From positions 88,723 through 152,722 of the forward strand of contig JAWQFJ010026605.1 of NCBI GenBank assembly GCA_034096865.1: a stretch of 64,000 bases of DNA, written 5' to 3'. This document shows positions 1-49,100 of the stretch, in pieces. Position numbers and translations under genes: made by a program. How positions within the stretch are numbered: position 1 is the stretch's first letter; each line of letters starts with the position of its first letter. The DNA is from Theodoxus fluviatilis. Its lineage: Eukaryota; Mollusca; Gastropoda; Cycloneritida; Neritidae. The notes beneath the pieces were generated by a model that made no database searches, was not told the DNA's origin, and saw nothing but the letters and a program-made list of their open reading frames with translations.

Positions 1-880
1 CAAGTTAATCAAATGCCAGTTACCGGACCTCCAGCCACTGTAAAGGGTGCCCTCTCAACATAGCTTGCTATGGAGAGCTTGACTTTGTGGGAAATTGATG
101 GTATGACACACAGTTGGAGTGCAATGCTTCACGCTGGACAGTGACAGTGCTCATGGGACATGGAGACAAGCCACCAGCGCAGCTACATTGAGATAGGCAA
201 TGAGATGAACACTGTGAGTCAAGAAATACTTATTTGACCTACCTTTCTGTCGACCCGGGTTTCCTTTTGCTGCTGCCGAAATCACTCTGAAGTCCTTTCA
301 CATGACAAAAACTGGGTGACCTTTCATCTTTGACTTCTGACAAATGAACAGGGTGGAGTCCAGGATTAGCTCATGGATCCAGCTGAGGTGAGATGGAAGA
401 TCAACCATTGCTAGTCTGCACAGGCAACACTTCTGAGAAAGATCTTCCAAGGGGAGTGAAGGAGATACTTTGTGATGTGCAACTTGTGAGTGCCACTGTC
501 CAGTCATTCATCGAGGCTCTTCCAGACAAGAGTGCTACAGAGCAGTGCATGAAGGATCTTAAGCTGACTGGTCCTTTCCCTTCAATCCTCATCTAAGAGA
601 CAGACAATGGCCTGCTCCCCTCAGATGATCCATGCAACTCCATCCACCAGACACAGCCCTAGCCAGCAATCGGAAGTGCAGCAGTAGCCATGGATTTGAA
701 GACAGACTGACCCTGAGATGGCAGCAACCAAGGCAGATAGCAGGAAAGCCATGATTTGCATATTCTAACATGTAACTCTTGTTTGTTCCTGCATATGCGC
801 CTCAGACAAGACTGGTTATTTTGTTGTGCCCATATAAAACGTTTGCAATAGCCGGCCCAAGGCCTATGCAAAAAGTGGTT
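1..880. other. Unassigned sequence; no exon recognised
   Basis: Contains a short + frame at 393-596 ending LTGPFPSILI that is not recognised. If CRY-DASH is intact, its N-terminal exons should lie here or upstream, but no photolyase N-terminal motif was found. Confidence 0.4.
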
Positions 881-886
881 TGTTCA

Positions 887-1559
<673 letters not shown>

Positions 1560-1797
1560 AGTGGAGGTCGTGAGCTTGCACCAAGAGGCTCAATTCAGTT
1601 CAGCTCTGCCACATTTATGCCCTAGAGAAAAATATTGAAGCCGACATGCCATTTGCCAGACATTCTGCAACTGTAGAAACCCTACTGACGATGAATCATC
1701 TCTCATTGTGGAAGATAGCCAGAGCACCTGAAAATGTCATTGTGGTACTATAGTTTAGGCAAGACCATGACCAGCCATTGCTCATGCATGAGCCTGT

Positions 1798-2523
1798 GTG
1801 GCAACAGTGGAAGAGAAAAAAAACCTGCGCAAATTTGCTGAGACCATCAACAAGCTTAACGGCACCGACGATTGGGTGAGCAGCGAACATTACTATCTTC
1901 ATTTGGTAATCCCAATGTTGAAGTACATGAATTCAGACGCCAATATTAGCAACCACCCATTGATTGATGATGTTGCCCCAAGTTCACAAGATGCACAAGC
2001 AAAGTCATACTCGACTCCCACCATGATCTTTGACCTTCCAAGTGCACAATCCAACTTGGAACTCGGTCAACAGCACGCGGTCAATCCTACCCTGCAAAGA
2101 CCTGACCATTCGTACAACTCCCAAGCTGGGTCTCCATCTCCCGAAACTGATGTTTCCAGAGATAATTATCGCAGTGATGTTGCTGATTTTGTGCTCAAGA
2201 TGGGTGAAAGATTTGGTCAGTGTTTGGAGGAGAAAGTGAAGGGTCACATAAGGCCAATTAGAGACAGCATCTCCAAACTTTGTGATCAACACACTTCATT
2301 TGAAGTTGCTAAATCTGCCAGTGAATCTCATGCTCCTCTGTCAGACCCGCCATTTGCTGCTGCCTCCAGTGAAGAGACAAGTCACCACCCTGCCCCAATG
2401 CCAAAACCACTAGCAGCCACATCATCACATCAGCAGATCCGGGGTCTCAAACATCCAGACAGGGACATCAAAATACACAGACACAAAGCAGAGCCAAGTG
2501 TGCTCCGTATAATTGTTCTTTGA
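1798..2523 (+). other. Unidentified open frame of ~240 codons
   Basis: Stop-free + frame with ordinary composition (KNLRKFAETINKLNGTDDW near the start, a Ser/Pro-rich middle, ends LRIIVL). The first ATG in frame is near 1915; the frame opens earlier without ATG. It ends about 165 bp before the first visible CRY-DASH exon. It is not recognised; it could be a transposon ORF remnant, an unrelated exon or chance. No splice signals were assigned. Confidence 0.3.
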
Positions 2524-2689
2524 TGTAAACGTGTTGGACAGAGTAATGCTTTTTGATATCATTCTTGTAAATGAACATGTTGAAGGGTTGGTGCTAATGC
2601 TCCATTTTTTCAGAAGGGACCTTGGTATGTTTTAGAACCTAATGATGGATAACAGTAGTCATTGCCATCAATGTTTCTTGATGGTGCAG

Positions 2690-37112
<34,423 letters not shown>

Positions 37113-37690
37113 GGACAGCCCTATTGCTCAGTTCCATGGTTCTTGAACTCAGTTTTGTTTTATTTTGTTTTGAGATTCATCACCAGCATTTAGAGGGCGG
37201 TTTGGACTTTCTGGTTGTCAGATGGAGATAACATGGAAGACTATGAGGGTGTTGTGGGCAGAACAAAAATGATACTTCAATTTCCACAGGCCAAAGCTCT
37301 GGGATTATGCATGTCAAAATGGGGTTTGTGTCAAGATGATTTCCTTAGCCAATCCAGGGACTGCAGGGATGGAACATGTTTCTTCAGAAGCCAACTTTTC
37401 CTACAGACTTTTATTCAGGCACTTATTCAGCCTGATCAAGCGAGGCATTTGCTGCAAGGGTGTCATTTGCCTCCATAGTTTGGAATTTCAGGTGGTTCCA
37501 TGCAGTGTTGTCAGTATCACAAGGTTTAATCCATACCATGGATAAAATACTCATTATGAAGAAATTTCTTGTGGCACATGCAGAGGTGTTCAGGCCTCAA
37601 CTTACAAAAAACACACATTTATTACTGGTGTTGATGCCTCCTCTTCTGTTTCATGTCCTAGATGAGTGCCAATAAAGCTTTCATTTGAGG
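37113..37690 (+). other. Likely CRY-DASH 3' untranslated region with polyA signal
   Basis: No recognisable coding sequence follows the TGA. An AATAAA hexamer lies at 37671-37676, about 560 bp downstream, and is the first plausible polyadenylation signal on this strand. The transcript end is inferred, not seen. Confidence 0.5.
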
Positions 37691-37825
37691 AAAAGCTCAT
37701 GTACTGTATTGTTACTCATTTAGATGATGTACAGTAGAACACTATTAAATGCTTGCAGTGAATTACTTGCTTTCGTTTGCCACAATGTCTTTTCTTTCAC
37801 TCACAAGTCATTCATGCTTGTAGTG

Positions 37826-38000
37826 ATGGGTGGATGGATGGAGTTATCACGCCTTTGCAGACTATATAAGGCCATTATGCACGTAAATCCCAAGAATAGT
37901 TAAAACACAAATAAAGTTATGATGTCCCTATTTGTTCGCCATTTACAAATCATGTAGGGTGATGCAGAGCATCAATTCTGACCCCCAACCCACATGGGGC
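37826..38000 (+). repeat. Dispersed GGAT-headed repeat family, copy D
   Basis: Head gggtggatggatggag, then cgcctttgcag, ataaggccattatgcacg, atttgttcgccatttac and cccccaacccacatgggg. It is downstream of the CRY-DASH polyA signal. Confidence 0.65.
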
Positions 38001-38434
38001 TGCTTGTAGTGAAGTAAAGATAATGAACTGGTGGATAAAACGAACTCTTAAGCATCTAAAAATATTTTCCCATCCTTATTTAGGACTACAAATAACTGTA
38101 AATTTATTACACTCTTTTAGTCACCCATTAAGCGGTGTTGTAGTGGCATGATTGAATGCTGTTGCTGGGTCAGACTGCCCTTAAGTTGCATAGATGTACG
38201 ATGCCCAATGGATATAATGTACTACCGTTATGAAAAATAAAATATATTGCCTTGACTTCAACTATCTTTAGGAAGCACACATTTGTGAACACAGAGTTTG
38301 AAAATAGATGCACAATTCACCAGGCATGCGACAATTCCATTGCTCAAGAAGAGAAGTGACAAGATTTCCAAATGGCCTTGGTGCAGTGGAGGGGGACAGG
38401 AATGGCAGCAGCTCATCTTAACACTGCCAAGCCA

Positions 38435-40095
38435 CACACATGACAAGACAGCACTGCTGTTCTAGAGCTGGTGCTGCAGCCACACAGGATAGCACTGCTG
38501 TTCAAATGCTGGTGCTGCAGCCACACAGGATAGCACTGCTGTTCAAATGCTGGTGCTGCAGCCACACACAGGACAGCACTGCTGTTCAAATGCTGGTGCT
38601 GCAGCCACACACAGGATAGCACTGCTGTTCAAATGCTGGTGCTGCAGCCACACACAGGACAGCACTGCTGTTCAAATGCTGGTGCTGCAGCCACACACAG
38701 GACAGCACTGCTGTTCTAGAGCTGGTGCTGCAGCCACACACAGGAGAGCACTGCTGTTCAAATGCTGGTGCTGCAGCCACACACAGGAGAGCACTGCTGT
38801 TCTAGAGCTGGTGCTGCAGCCACACACAGGAGAGCACTGTTGTTCTAGAGCTGGTGCTGCAGCCACACACAGGAGAGCACTGTTGTTCTAGAGCTGGTGC
38901 TGCAGCCACACACAGGAGAGCACTGCTGTTCTAGAGCTGGTGCTGCAGCCACACAGGATAGCACTGCTGTTCTAGAGCTGGTGCTGCAGCCACACAGGAT
39001 AACACTGCTGTTCTAGAGCTGGTGCTGCAGCCACACACAGCACTGCTGTTCTAGAGCTGGTGCTGCAGCCACACAGGACAGCACTGCTGTTCTAGAGCTG
39101 GTGCTGCAGCCACACACAGGATAGCACTGCTGTTCAAATGCTGGTGCTGCAGCCACACAGGACAAGACAGCACTGCTGTTCAAATGCTGGTGCTGCAGCC
39201 ACACAGGACAGCACTGCTGTTCTAGAGCTGGTGCTGCAGCCACACACAGGATAGCACTGCTGCTCAAATGCTGGTGCAGCAGCCACACAGGATAGCACTG
39301 CTGTTCAAATGCTGGTGCTGCAGCCACACACAGGATAGCACTGCTGTTCAAATGCTGGTGCTGCAGCCACACACAGGATAGCACTGCTGTTCAAATGCTG
39401 GTGCTGCAGCCACACACAGGATAACACTGCTGTTCAAATGCTGGTGCTGCAGCCACACAGGACAGCACTGCTGTTCAAATGCTGGTGCTGCAGCCACACA
39501 CAGGATAACACTGCTGTTCAAATGCTGGTGCAGCAGCCACACACAGGACAGCACTGCTGTTCAAATGCTGGTGCTGCAGCCACACACAGGATAGCACTGC
39601 TGTTCTAGAGCTGGTGCTGCAGCCACACAGGATAGCACTGCTGTGTTCTAGAGCTGGTGCTGCAGCCACACATGACAAGACAGCACTGCTGTTCAAGAGC
39701 TGGTGTTGCAGCCACACACAGGACAGCACTGCTGTTCTAGAGCTGGGCTGCAGCCACACAGGATAGCACTGCTGTTCTAGAGCTGGTGCTGCAGCCACAC
39801 AGGATAGCACTGCTGTTCTAGAGCTGGTGCTGCAGCCACACATGACAAGACAGCACTGCTGTTCAAGAGCTGGTGCTGCAGCCACACACAACATGATAGC
39901 ACTGCTGTTCAAGAGCTGGTGCTGCAGCCACACAGGATAGCACTGCTGTTCTAGAGCTGGTGCTGCAGCCACACAGGAGAGCACTGCTGTTCAAGAGCTG
40001 GTGCTGCAGCCACACAGGACAGCACTGCTGTTCTATAGCTGGTGCTGCAGCCACACATGACAAGACAGCACTGCTGTTCTAGAGCTGGTGCTGCA
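38435..40095 (+). repeat. ~41-43-bp minisatellite, about 40 units
   Basis: Unit: gctggtgctgcagccacaca, then caggata/caggaca, gcactgctgttc and a variable taga/aaat/aaga block. Units vary in length (37-47 bp) through cacaca number and occasional insertions (gacaagaca, tgt). Two main unit types, ctagag and caaatg, occur in runs. It lies between the two convergent genes. Confidence 0.97.
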
Positions 40096-40849
40096 CAGAC
40101 TACTAGCACTGGATGTACACCCATGTGTGCAGGTCTACTGGTAACCACCAGTTAATTTCAATGAAAGAAAAGTCAACTATAAACAAACTACCATGTTCAG
40201 ATACTTTATTGCCATCTTTCACTCTATTCTACATTATACCAACTCTCCACACTTGAGAGCTTTGTGAGAGAAAGCAAGAAATATCAGGTATCTGTATGCA
40301 CAGTGATGGCACACTGTTGTGTGATTAACCCTTGCATGTGGCCATCAGCAAGTAACAGGTAAGAATGTTCCTCACGGAGTTGAGATGGAACTAGTGCCTG
40401 ACTGTGATTCCCTTATGTCAATATGTTTGTTGCCAGCAATGTGGTCCACTGATCAGGGGATAAAGTTAAGCTGTTAAGAGGCCAACTTATGAGTGATAAG
40501 TCACTACAGCAATCCAATTCCTGTACCTTCCAAGAGCAGGTATTCATGATAAAAGTGGCTTCATGTTTCCGTCTTCAACATGCAAAACATAGAAAAAGGC
40601 CACGAGTACTCCAACCCCGTCATACAAGCTGACCACAGCATACTTATTACTTTCAGAACTCCACGTATGCCCCATAAGGCCACATGCTTTCTGCCTGAAT
40701 CCACAGAGCCAGAGCAAAACTGTGGTAGGAACTTTGATATGAAGCAGGGAGATGTATTGGACAGATCTTGCTATTAACCAAGCAACAGTCAGAACTCAAA
40801 TCAACACTGCCACAGCACCACATACATTCCTCAAGGTCAACCCTTGCAC
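40096..40849. other. Intergenic sequence between minisatellites
   Basis: No coding motif. A TTTATT (AATAAA on the - strand) at about 40204 could serve as a distal MED29 polyA signal; this is speculative. Confidence 0.3.
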
Positions 40850-41335
40850 ATTAGTCATTCAGTGTTGCCCAGTACATTGCAATCAATGTTGTCATTCAGT
40901 GTTGCCCAGTACACTGCAATCACTCTTGTCATTCAGTGTTGCCCAGTACATTGCAATCACTCTTGTCATTCAGTGATGCCCAGTACATTGCAATCACTCT
41001 TGTCATTCAGTGTTGCCCAGTACATTGCAATCACTCTTGTCATTCAGTGTTGCCCAGTACATTGCAATCACTCTTGTCATTCAGTGTTGCCCAGTACATT
41101 GCAATCACTTGTCATTCAGTTTTGCCCAGTACATTGCAATCACTCTTGTCATTCAGTGTTGCCCAGTACATTGCAATCACTCTTGTCATTCAGTGTTGCC
41201 CAGTACATTGCAATCACTCTTGTCATTCAGTTTTGCCCAGTACATTGCAATCACTCTTGTCATTCAGTGTTGCCCAGTACATTGCAATCACTCTTGTCAT
41301 TCAGTGTTGCCCAGTACACTGCATTCACTCTTGTC
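40850..41335 (+). repeat. 37-bp minisatellite, type I
   Basis: About 13 units of cattcagtgttgcccagtac + attgcaatcactcttgt. Variants are few (tgatgcc, ttttgcc, one 3-bp deletion near 41109). Confidence 0.97.
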
Positions 41336-42620
41336 AAGTACTGGTACACCACATTCACTCATCATTCAGTGTTTGAGTACACCACAACCACTCCTGTCAT
41401 TCACAGTATTTGAATTCAACCACATTTACTCCTGTGATTCATCATGTTTGAACATACCACAATTACTTCTGTCATTAATCATGTTTGAATAAACCACAAT
41501 TACTTCTGTCATTAATTGAACATGCCACAATTACTCCTGTGATTCATCATGTTTGAACATGCCACATTTACTCCTGTGATTCATCATGTTTGAATATACC
41601 ACATTTACTCCTGTGATTCATCATGTTTGAATATACCACAATTACTCCTGTGATTCATCATGGTTGAATATACCACATTTACTCCTGTGATTCATCATGT
41701 TTGAATATACCACAATTACTCCTGTGATTCATCATGTTTGAACATACCACAATTACTCCTGTGATTCATCATGGTTGAATATACCACAATTACTTCTGTC
41801 ATTAATCATGTTTGAATAAACCACAATTACTTCTGTCATTAATTGAACATGCCACAATTACTCCTGTGATTCATCATGTTTGAACATGCCACAATTACTC
41901 CTGTAATTCATCATGTTTGAATATACCACATTTACTCCTGTGATTCATCATGTTTGAACATGCCACAATTACTCCTGTGATTCATCATGTTTGAACATAC
42001 CACATTTACTCCTGTGATTCATCATGTTTGAATATACCACAATTACTCCTGTGATTCATCATGGTTGAATATACCACATTTACTCCTGTGATTCATCATG
42101 TTTGAATATGCCACATTTACTCCTGTGATTCATCATGTTTGAATATACCACAATTACTCCTGTGATTCATCATGGTTGAACATGCCACAATTACTCCTGT
42201 GATTCATCATGTTTGAATATACCACATTTACTCCTGTGATTCATCATGTTTGAATATACCACATTTACTCCCGTCACTAATCATGTTTGAATATACCACA
42301 TTTACTCCTGTGATTCATCATGTTTGAATATACCACAATTACTCCTGTGATTCATCATGTTTGAATATACCACAATTACTCCTGTGATTCATCATGTTTG
42401 AATATACCACATTTACTCCTGTCATGAATCATGTTTGAATATGCCACATTTACTCCTGTGATTCATCATGTTTGAATACACCACAATCACTCCTGTGATT
42501 CATCATGTTTGAATATACCACAATTACTCCTGTGATTCATCATGTTTGAATATACCACATTTACTCCAGTCATTAATCAAGTTTGAATATACCACAATTA
42601 CTTCTGTCATTCATGACACA
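41336..42620 (+). repeat. 37-bp minisatellite, type II, continuous with type I
   Basis: About 34 units of gattcatcatgtttgaatat + accacawttactcctgt. The period equals that of the preceding array, and units at 41336-41450 are intermediate. Two larger blocks (about 41465-41545 and 41790-41870, with attaattgaacatgcc) are near copies. It ends about 75 bp from the MED29 stop codon. Confidence 0.96.
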
Positions 42621-42694
42621 TTGAGTTACACAATCACTGCTGGTGGTGATTTGTGGAGAATGCTTTAAGTGCTTTGAACATCATCTTGCTGAGG

Positions 42695-42922
42695 TTATTG
42701 TGTGCGGTCCTGAGAAGACTCTCCAAGTTTCTTAGTGAACTCATGAAGGAGCTCAATGATGTCGCGGGCACAGGAAATCTGGCTGCGTACCACACTGAGG
42801 TACTGGTGGTAGAGGTGGCCCTCCTGCCCCTGAGTGCCATCAGACTTGGCAGGGTTCAGCACTGGTGCCTGTGTAAACTTGCTGCTGTCACTGTTCTGCT
42901 GCACAACCTCCAGGGCCAGTCG
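42695..42922 (-). CDS. MED29: MED29 exon 4, terminal
   Basis: Acceptor ctggaacag, 75 codons and TAA. It encodes RLALEVVQQNSDSSKF, a polar linker, HQYLSVVRSQISCARDI and a short tail, matching the C-terminal half of MED29. Confidence 0.92.
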   Translation of the reverse strand, partial: RLALEVVQQNSDSSKFTQAPVLNPAKSDGTQGQEGHLYHQYLSVVRSQISCARDIIELLHEFTKKLGESSQDRTQ

Positions 42923-45900
42923 CTGTTCCAGAAAAAAGGGGGTTTGACAATTCAGTGCTTCAGGAATAAACAATGGTCAGCTCAGGAAACTACAACCAGT
43001 AATTGAAAACAATCTTGAAATGTCTACTCTTATGTTGCTTTGAGCACCAACTGTTATGAAACTTGTGTGTTACTCATTTGCTACACTTTACCTCAAGTGG
43101 AGAGAAAGTGAATCATGCCAAAGAGGAAAAGTCTCTGCTGCATCCATCAATAGATCAGTCCAGCACATGATGAAGTGAGAAAGTAAGTGAACTTCTTAAA
43201 ATCCCCAACCCTCATATTCACTTTTCACAATGGCTCAGGAGTCTAATGTCCTTGTCCCACATTCCACAAGACACTTGAAACTGAATAAATTGCTCTATTG
43301 ACAAACATTTTTTGCAGCTTTGTTCCTCCAAAAACTTTAGTTTAAGAATTTTCTCATGCAGAAATCTATTTTATCTCTCAAGTTTCATGTAACACAATGA
43401 GCTCTGAAGTACATTTTCTTTTCCTGTATTACAGAAATTTTCTTTTTCAGATTGAGTATAGGAAAAAAACTTTTTTAAAGGCCTTGATGCAAACTAGGAA
43501 TCACACAGGAATACATGATACCAAGTTGGATATGCTAAATTGAGAATCTGTATGACTGAAATTTACCTCTCTCCTACCTAGAGACAGGTATACATGTAAG
43601 CAATTTCTTACCAATGAGATCTCCACTTGATCACTGATGGCAAAGAACTCTTCCAAGCTCTTGTCAAACTTGTGCAGTTGGACTTCATTCATTTTTCTAC
43701 AGGAAAAAGCCCCAAATGTAAGCAGATATTTTGCCCATCATTGACATAAACATGCCGTATTCAGGCATTGAGCACAGGCCAGAACAATCATAACTACCAT
43801 AAATCTGACTCCAACTTGCACTCATAAGACACCCCCCCCCCCCTCACCCCTAGATTTTTAGAAAAATGCAACAGAAAATTATACATAAGGCACACCAGCA
43901 TAGAAAACCCATTTTTGGTTAATACACAAAAACTATTTCAAAACAAAGCGAAACAAATGTCAATCCAGGTCATGAATCTCAGCAGGGGAAGAAACGTCGT
44001 GCAGAAATGGGAATCCCTGTCTTGCCTAGGGAGGAATACATCTGCCCAGAGAAGAGGACCACGAAACCTGGGATCAAGGATGCTGCAATATCAGATTTTT
44101 GTCTATCCAATGAGCTGTCACAATTTATATCAAATTTGACTATCATTGTCAATCACTAAAGTTAAGATCTCGGTGCATGCATATGAACACACAGTATATT
44201 AGAATTTTAGTTAGCAAAATAATACAACATTGCTATGTGATAAACCATGGAGACATCTCTGATTTTGCACTGTAACATTTGTTTTTGTCTCCAGCTTTGT
44301 TGACATTGCACACATCCAAATGTGCAAATGACATGCCTATCTTATATAAATATTTCCCAGATTCCTTCTACCTCATCAAAGCAGGATTAAAAACTATGTC
44401 CAAAGGCAAAATGTTTCCAGTCCGCAACTGGAATTGATATAAAAATGACTGTTGACATCTGCAAGAAACAAATCTAAACTGTCAAACATTCCATGTCTGT
44501 TGCTACAATTTGCACATGCTGACTTACTGTGGGATTTCTATTTGCTAAACAAGGAGCTTATATACCTATTCTGACAGAGACATCTCAGATTTTGAACTGG
44601 AGGGCTGGGTTTGTGCTTGCCCTCTACTTTGTTAATGTTGTCAACTTTGAACTTGCAGTCAAATCCATCTCTCATTTTTCCCCAATGTACTTTGCACCAG
44701 ATACACTATATATAATGGACTGCTGACTTGACCTCTCAGTGTATAGTCTAAATATAGTCGCAGTGCTGTCTGCACAGCTCGGCCTTCCCTCGGGCAACCA
44801 TCATTTCCAGTTTCAGATATTACAGAATGGAGTAGCTAATCGAGGAGATACTTGAGGTAAGTACGCAGCATTTACTGAAAATAAGTAGTTGAAAAGAAAG
44901 AATGAACATTGAAATAGTATATTATACATAACTGTCAATCTATAGCTACATTAGCTCGGACAGTGCAGATGAGTGTAACATTTATGACCGAGATAATACA
45001 CGAAAGACAAAGAGCGAGTCGACGCTACATGAAGTCAGTTGGCAATGATGTTATGAATCAGAAAAAAAAATTTTTAATAAGCAGGATGGTGTTGCAAGTC
45101 AGAGGCACTGCTGCTAAACGTTTCTTAAACGTATGTGAAATGCTGAGTACCATTGCACTCCACTTGTCTTCTACATAGCGGCATAGCAGTCAGTACATGT
45201 GAGAGCACGTCGTCTGCTCTCTGATGCGCACAAACCGCCATTGGCGCTAACGCGATGACTCGCAAAGGGAGGAACCTATAGAATCTCTGCTCGCTCCCAT
45301 TCAGGATCGTTGTGTTTTCTTATTCTGTGGAACGACAGCCCTCTATTTCGGCCTGTGTAGGCTCCACAACCAACAATTGCACAGTTATTTCCTGGCATGT
45401 TGTGTCAAAACCCTCTGAATCCCACAGACGCTGGATATAGCTGGAATGGTTCCACTGTGCTTTTAAGCAGACGCTACGTCAAAGAACACACTTCATATTC
45501 AACGAATTGTCAGTCCAACTTCAATCTCTGACTCTACAATCCGCAAATTACATAATGTTTTTGCACAACTGAATTCAGCTAGAGATGATAAAGCACAGCA
45601 CAAGAAATAACCATTACATTCTATTGCTGTGTGGACAATGGAACCTGCCCAGACTTAGACCGGAAGAGAGCAGTGCCTCAGCTCTGGTTTTCTGCGCGAG
45701 ACGGCACTGGCAGAAGCGCTTCGCGCAGACAGCTATCCAGTTACTATAGTATCTCTGTTTGCACTACCTCATCAACACATTTGACATTTGTCCAAAAAAA
45801 AACATTGACATTCACATTGTTCACAAATGTCCCATCAAAAATAAAGAACTTGTTTATTTAAGGTAAAATGGCCACACACAAAAAAGGGTAAGTAGGTAGG

Positions 45901-46062
45901 AACTTTTTTTTTCGAGGAAAAGCTGCTGTTTCTTAAACATGATGTTTTGTATTTTTAAATTCTGATGTTTCTTACACTATGAAAACAATGTTTCATACAT
46001 GTAAAGTTGAATTTTTTTTCTAGTGAAGGACTGACACATAGGTGTGCACTATGTGTGTGTGT

Positions 46063-46117
<55 letters not shown>

Positions 46118-49100
46118 TGTGTGAGTTTTTCAGTGGCAAAAAAAAAGTGTAGGATCAGCAACAAAATTCTGGGTCAGTTGGGTGACTTGAAACAGCAATT
46201 TTTGTCAGGAACCTCATCAAGAGAATAATGGTGACCAGTATAAGTTTGCTCTAGAGGAACCTGTTACAAAGGAGCTTTAGCAAAACACAAACTTTCTTCA
46301 CAGAACACACACCTGAAAATAAGGTTCAAATGATGGAAAAAAGGTGCCGTTTCTGATCTGAGAGTGAGATTTACAGATGCATCTCTTGGAATGATATGTC
46401 ACAAGTTCAAGCAGCTCCACCCCTATGTTGCACATGGAAAAGGGATTTGAGAGCTCCACTAACATGAACAAACACATCCGCACACCTGTGTGCTGCCGCA
46501 ACCCACCAACTGATGTGTCTTCTTGCTGCAATTTAATAAAATATGCCACATCAAGATTTGGTTTTTAGGAGGTTGATAAAACGATGAGAGGTAAAACACT
46601 AATAGCTTACTTGTCATGGTCTTGAAATGCAATCTTAACTCATTGGAGTTGTATCCCATGATTTATTGCCATGATGTGCTTTTGCCAGAATTGTGTCGAT
46701 TAATATCTTGTGATGTGATTGACAATTTCTCACACAGTCTGTAATGGTCTAAGGGAGGTATATCATGTTTGTCTGTGAAGTTGAAGGATTCTGCATTGTG
46801 GTCAAGTTCCTTTTAGCAGATCTTCAGACCTGATGTTTAAGAATCCTAACATTTGTGCTTTGTGTATATTTCGGCAAAATGGTGAGAGAGTGGTGAGTGG
46901 AGATGCTCAAACTCACTGTATCTCATGTCAGAAGAAATATATGATGAAAGTGGTATCAGTGATGAAGAAATTATGGAAATTGCTGATGCAACGATCAGAT
47001 TGGAGTGAGTGCGACGAAGAAAGCATGGCTGACACGAACAGTCAAGAGTAACCTCAACCTAGTATAAATGGTATTTCGCAAGCAATGCTTCATCAATCTT
47101 GTGCAAGTCCCAGCAGTGTAGTAAGAGGACAATCTTCTCACCAATTCGCTGGTGGGGATGATGATGGTGATGGGGACTGGGTGAGGAACACTCAGAACTA
47201 CCCATACATCCCTCCTTTCACCAGATCTCTTGGACTACAGGTCAACATGCCTGTGATTTTCACCCCACTTGATTTTTACTGATTCTTAGTGGATAGAGAG
47301 ACATTTAGAATGATGAAGAGGGAGACAAACCGGTATGCCAGGGACACCATCGACAAGAGGATGAAGAATCGTGAAACACTTGTCATTCAAGTGGAAGAAT
47401 GCCACAATGGCCCTGAAGTGATTTCCCCCCCATAAGGCTTTGAGCAAAGACTATGTATACAGGTGAATTTTTGCTACAGTAGATTGCAGGGAGGTCAACC
47501 AAACCCATGTGGATGAGGATGGCCGGAAACCTCATCATTTTGTCAAGTGTCACTGGTTTCCTTGTGCGAAAGACTGATCACTGGGCAATCCTGCTTCAAA
47601 TGATTCAGTTTCCTTTACTTGTATGCATATTCTCATTGCAAGATGTCCAATCAAAGCAACTGTTGCAAGACACTACTTCCAAGCTGCAGGTCAATGAACT
47701 GGCACTAGAACTGGGCAGTGGTGATACTCCTGGATCTGGGATCAGTTTCCTAACACACACAAATTGCAGATTCTACTGATGATTTCCCTCTTTTGGGCTG
47801 CCATAACACAAGCTAATGCATTTCATTTGCATTTGTGTTTTAAACCATTATGACCTACAGTGTGTGATGAAAATGGCTTCCTGAAACCTGAGGGGTTTTT
47901 TAAAGGAAAAAACACTGTCGACAACACTCATTTAACAAGAAGGGCAAAGCCCATACGACCCACATGCTTGACCTTGACCTTTATATGACCTTGACCTTCA
48001 GGTGACCTTCAAGGTCAAGGTCAAACAACTAAACCTACCAATGACATCATACACTAAGAAATGCTTTACACATTTTTCCTACCAAAATACATGTGACCTT
48101 GACCCAAGGTCAAGGTCATCCAAGGTCATGCAACACAAAGCTGTTAATTCAAGACATAGGAAGCACAATGGTGCTTATTGGCACTTTCTACCATGAGATA
48201 TAGTCACTTTTAGTGGTTCACTACCCCATTTTGGTCACATTTCATAAGGGTCAAAGTGACCTTGACCTTGAGGATATGTGACCAAATGTGTCTCATGATG
48301 AAAGTATAACATGTGCCCCACATAATTATTAAGTTTGAAACAGTTATCTTCCATAGTTCAGGGTCAAGGTCACTTCAAAATATGTATACAATCCAACTTT
48401 GAAGAGCTCCTGTGACCTTGACCTTGAAGCAAGGTCAACCAAACTGGTATCAAAAGATAGGGCTTGCTTTGACCTATATACCACTTGTAGCTAAGGTCGC
48501 CATTCTCAATAACGTGGGAGAAAATTGGGAAAATGTCAAAAATGACTGTTTTTGAGACCACATTTATGGCTCCTGTGACCTTGACCTTGAAGCAAGGTCA
48601 AGTCACTATGTATGTTTTTTGAGGCCTTGTCATCATACACCATCATGCCACATTTGGTGTTGATAGACTTAATAGTCTCCGAGAAAAATCCAACGTTTAA
48701 GTTTTTTACGCCCGGATGGACGCCCGGACGGACGGACGCCCGGACGCCCGGACGGACGGACGCCCGGACGGACGGACGGACGACACGGCTCAGTACATAG
48801 ACTCAATTTTGCTTCGCATGTGAGTCAAAAATGTGTTTCTTCACTTCTACACTTCCTAGAAACAAGAAGTACACCACTGTCAAATGCGACGTCTGCATAG
48901 CATCCGATCTGAAAGGGAGATGTAGCGCGCGTATCTTCCAGTTATAATGGGTTAATGCATTTTCTCAACACTGTGAATTGTGCCTTTCATTCCCATCTCT
49001 GGTTTATATTAGATATTGCGTTTGTGTGCGTGTGAGTGCGTGTGCATGCATGAATGCATGTGTGTGTGTGTGCATGCATCTATCCTAAACTGTGAGTTGT

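Noticed and set aside
38413..40148. Cys/Ala-rich minus frames (AAAPAFEQQC repeats) that look like a secreted repeat protein
   Set aside because: Minisatellite translation with variable unit length; no signal peptide and no stable frame.
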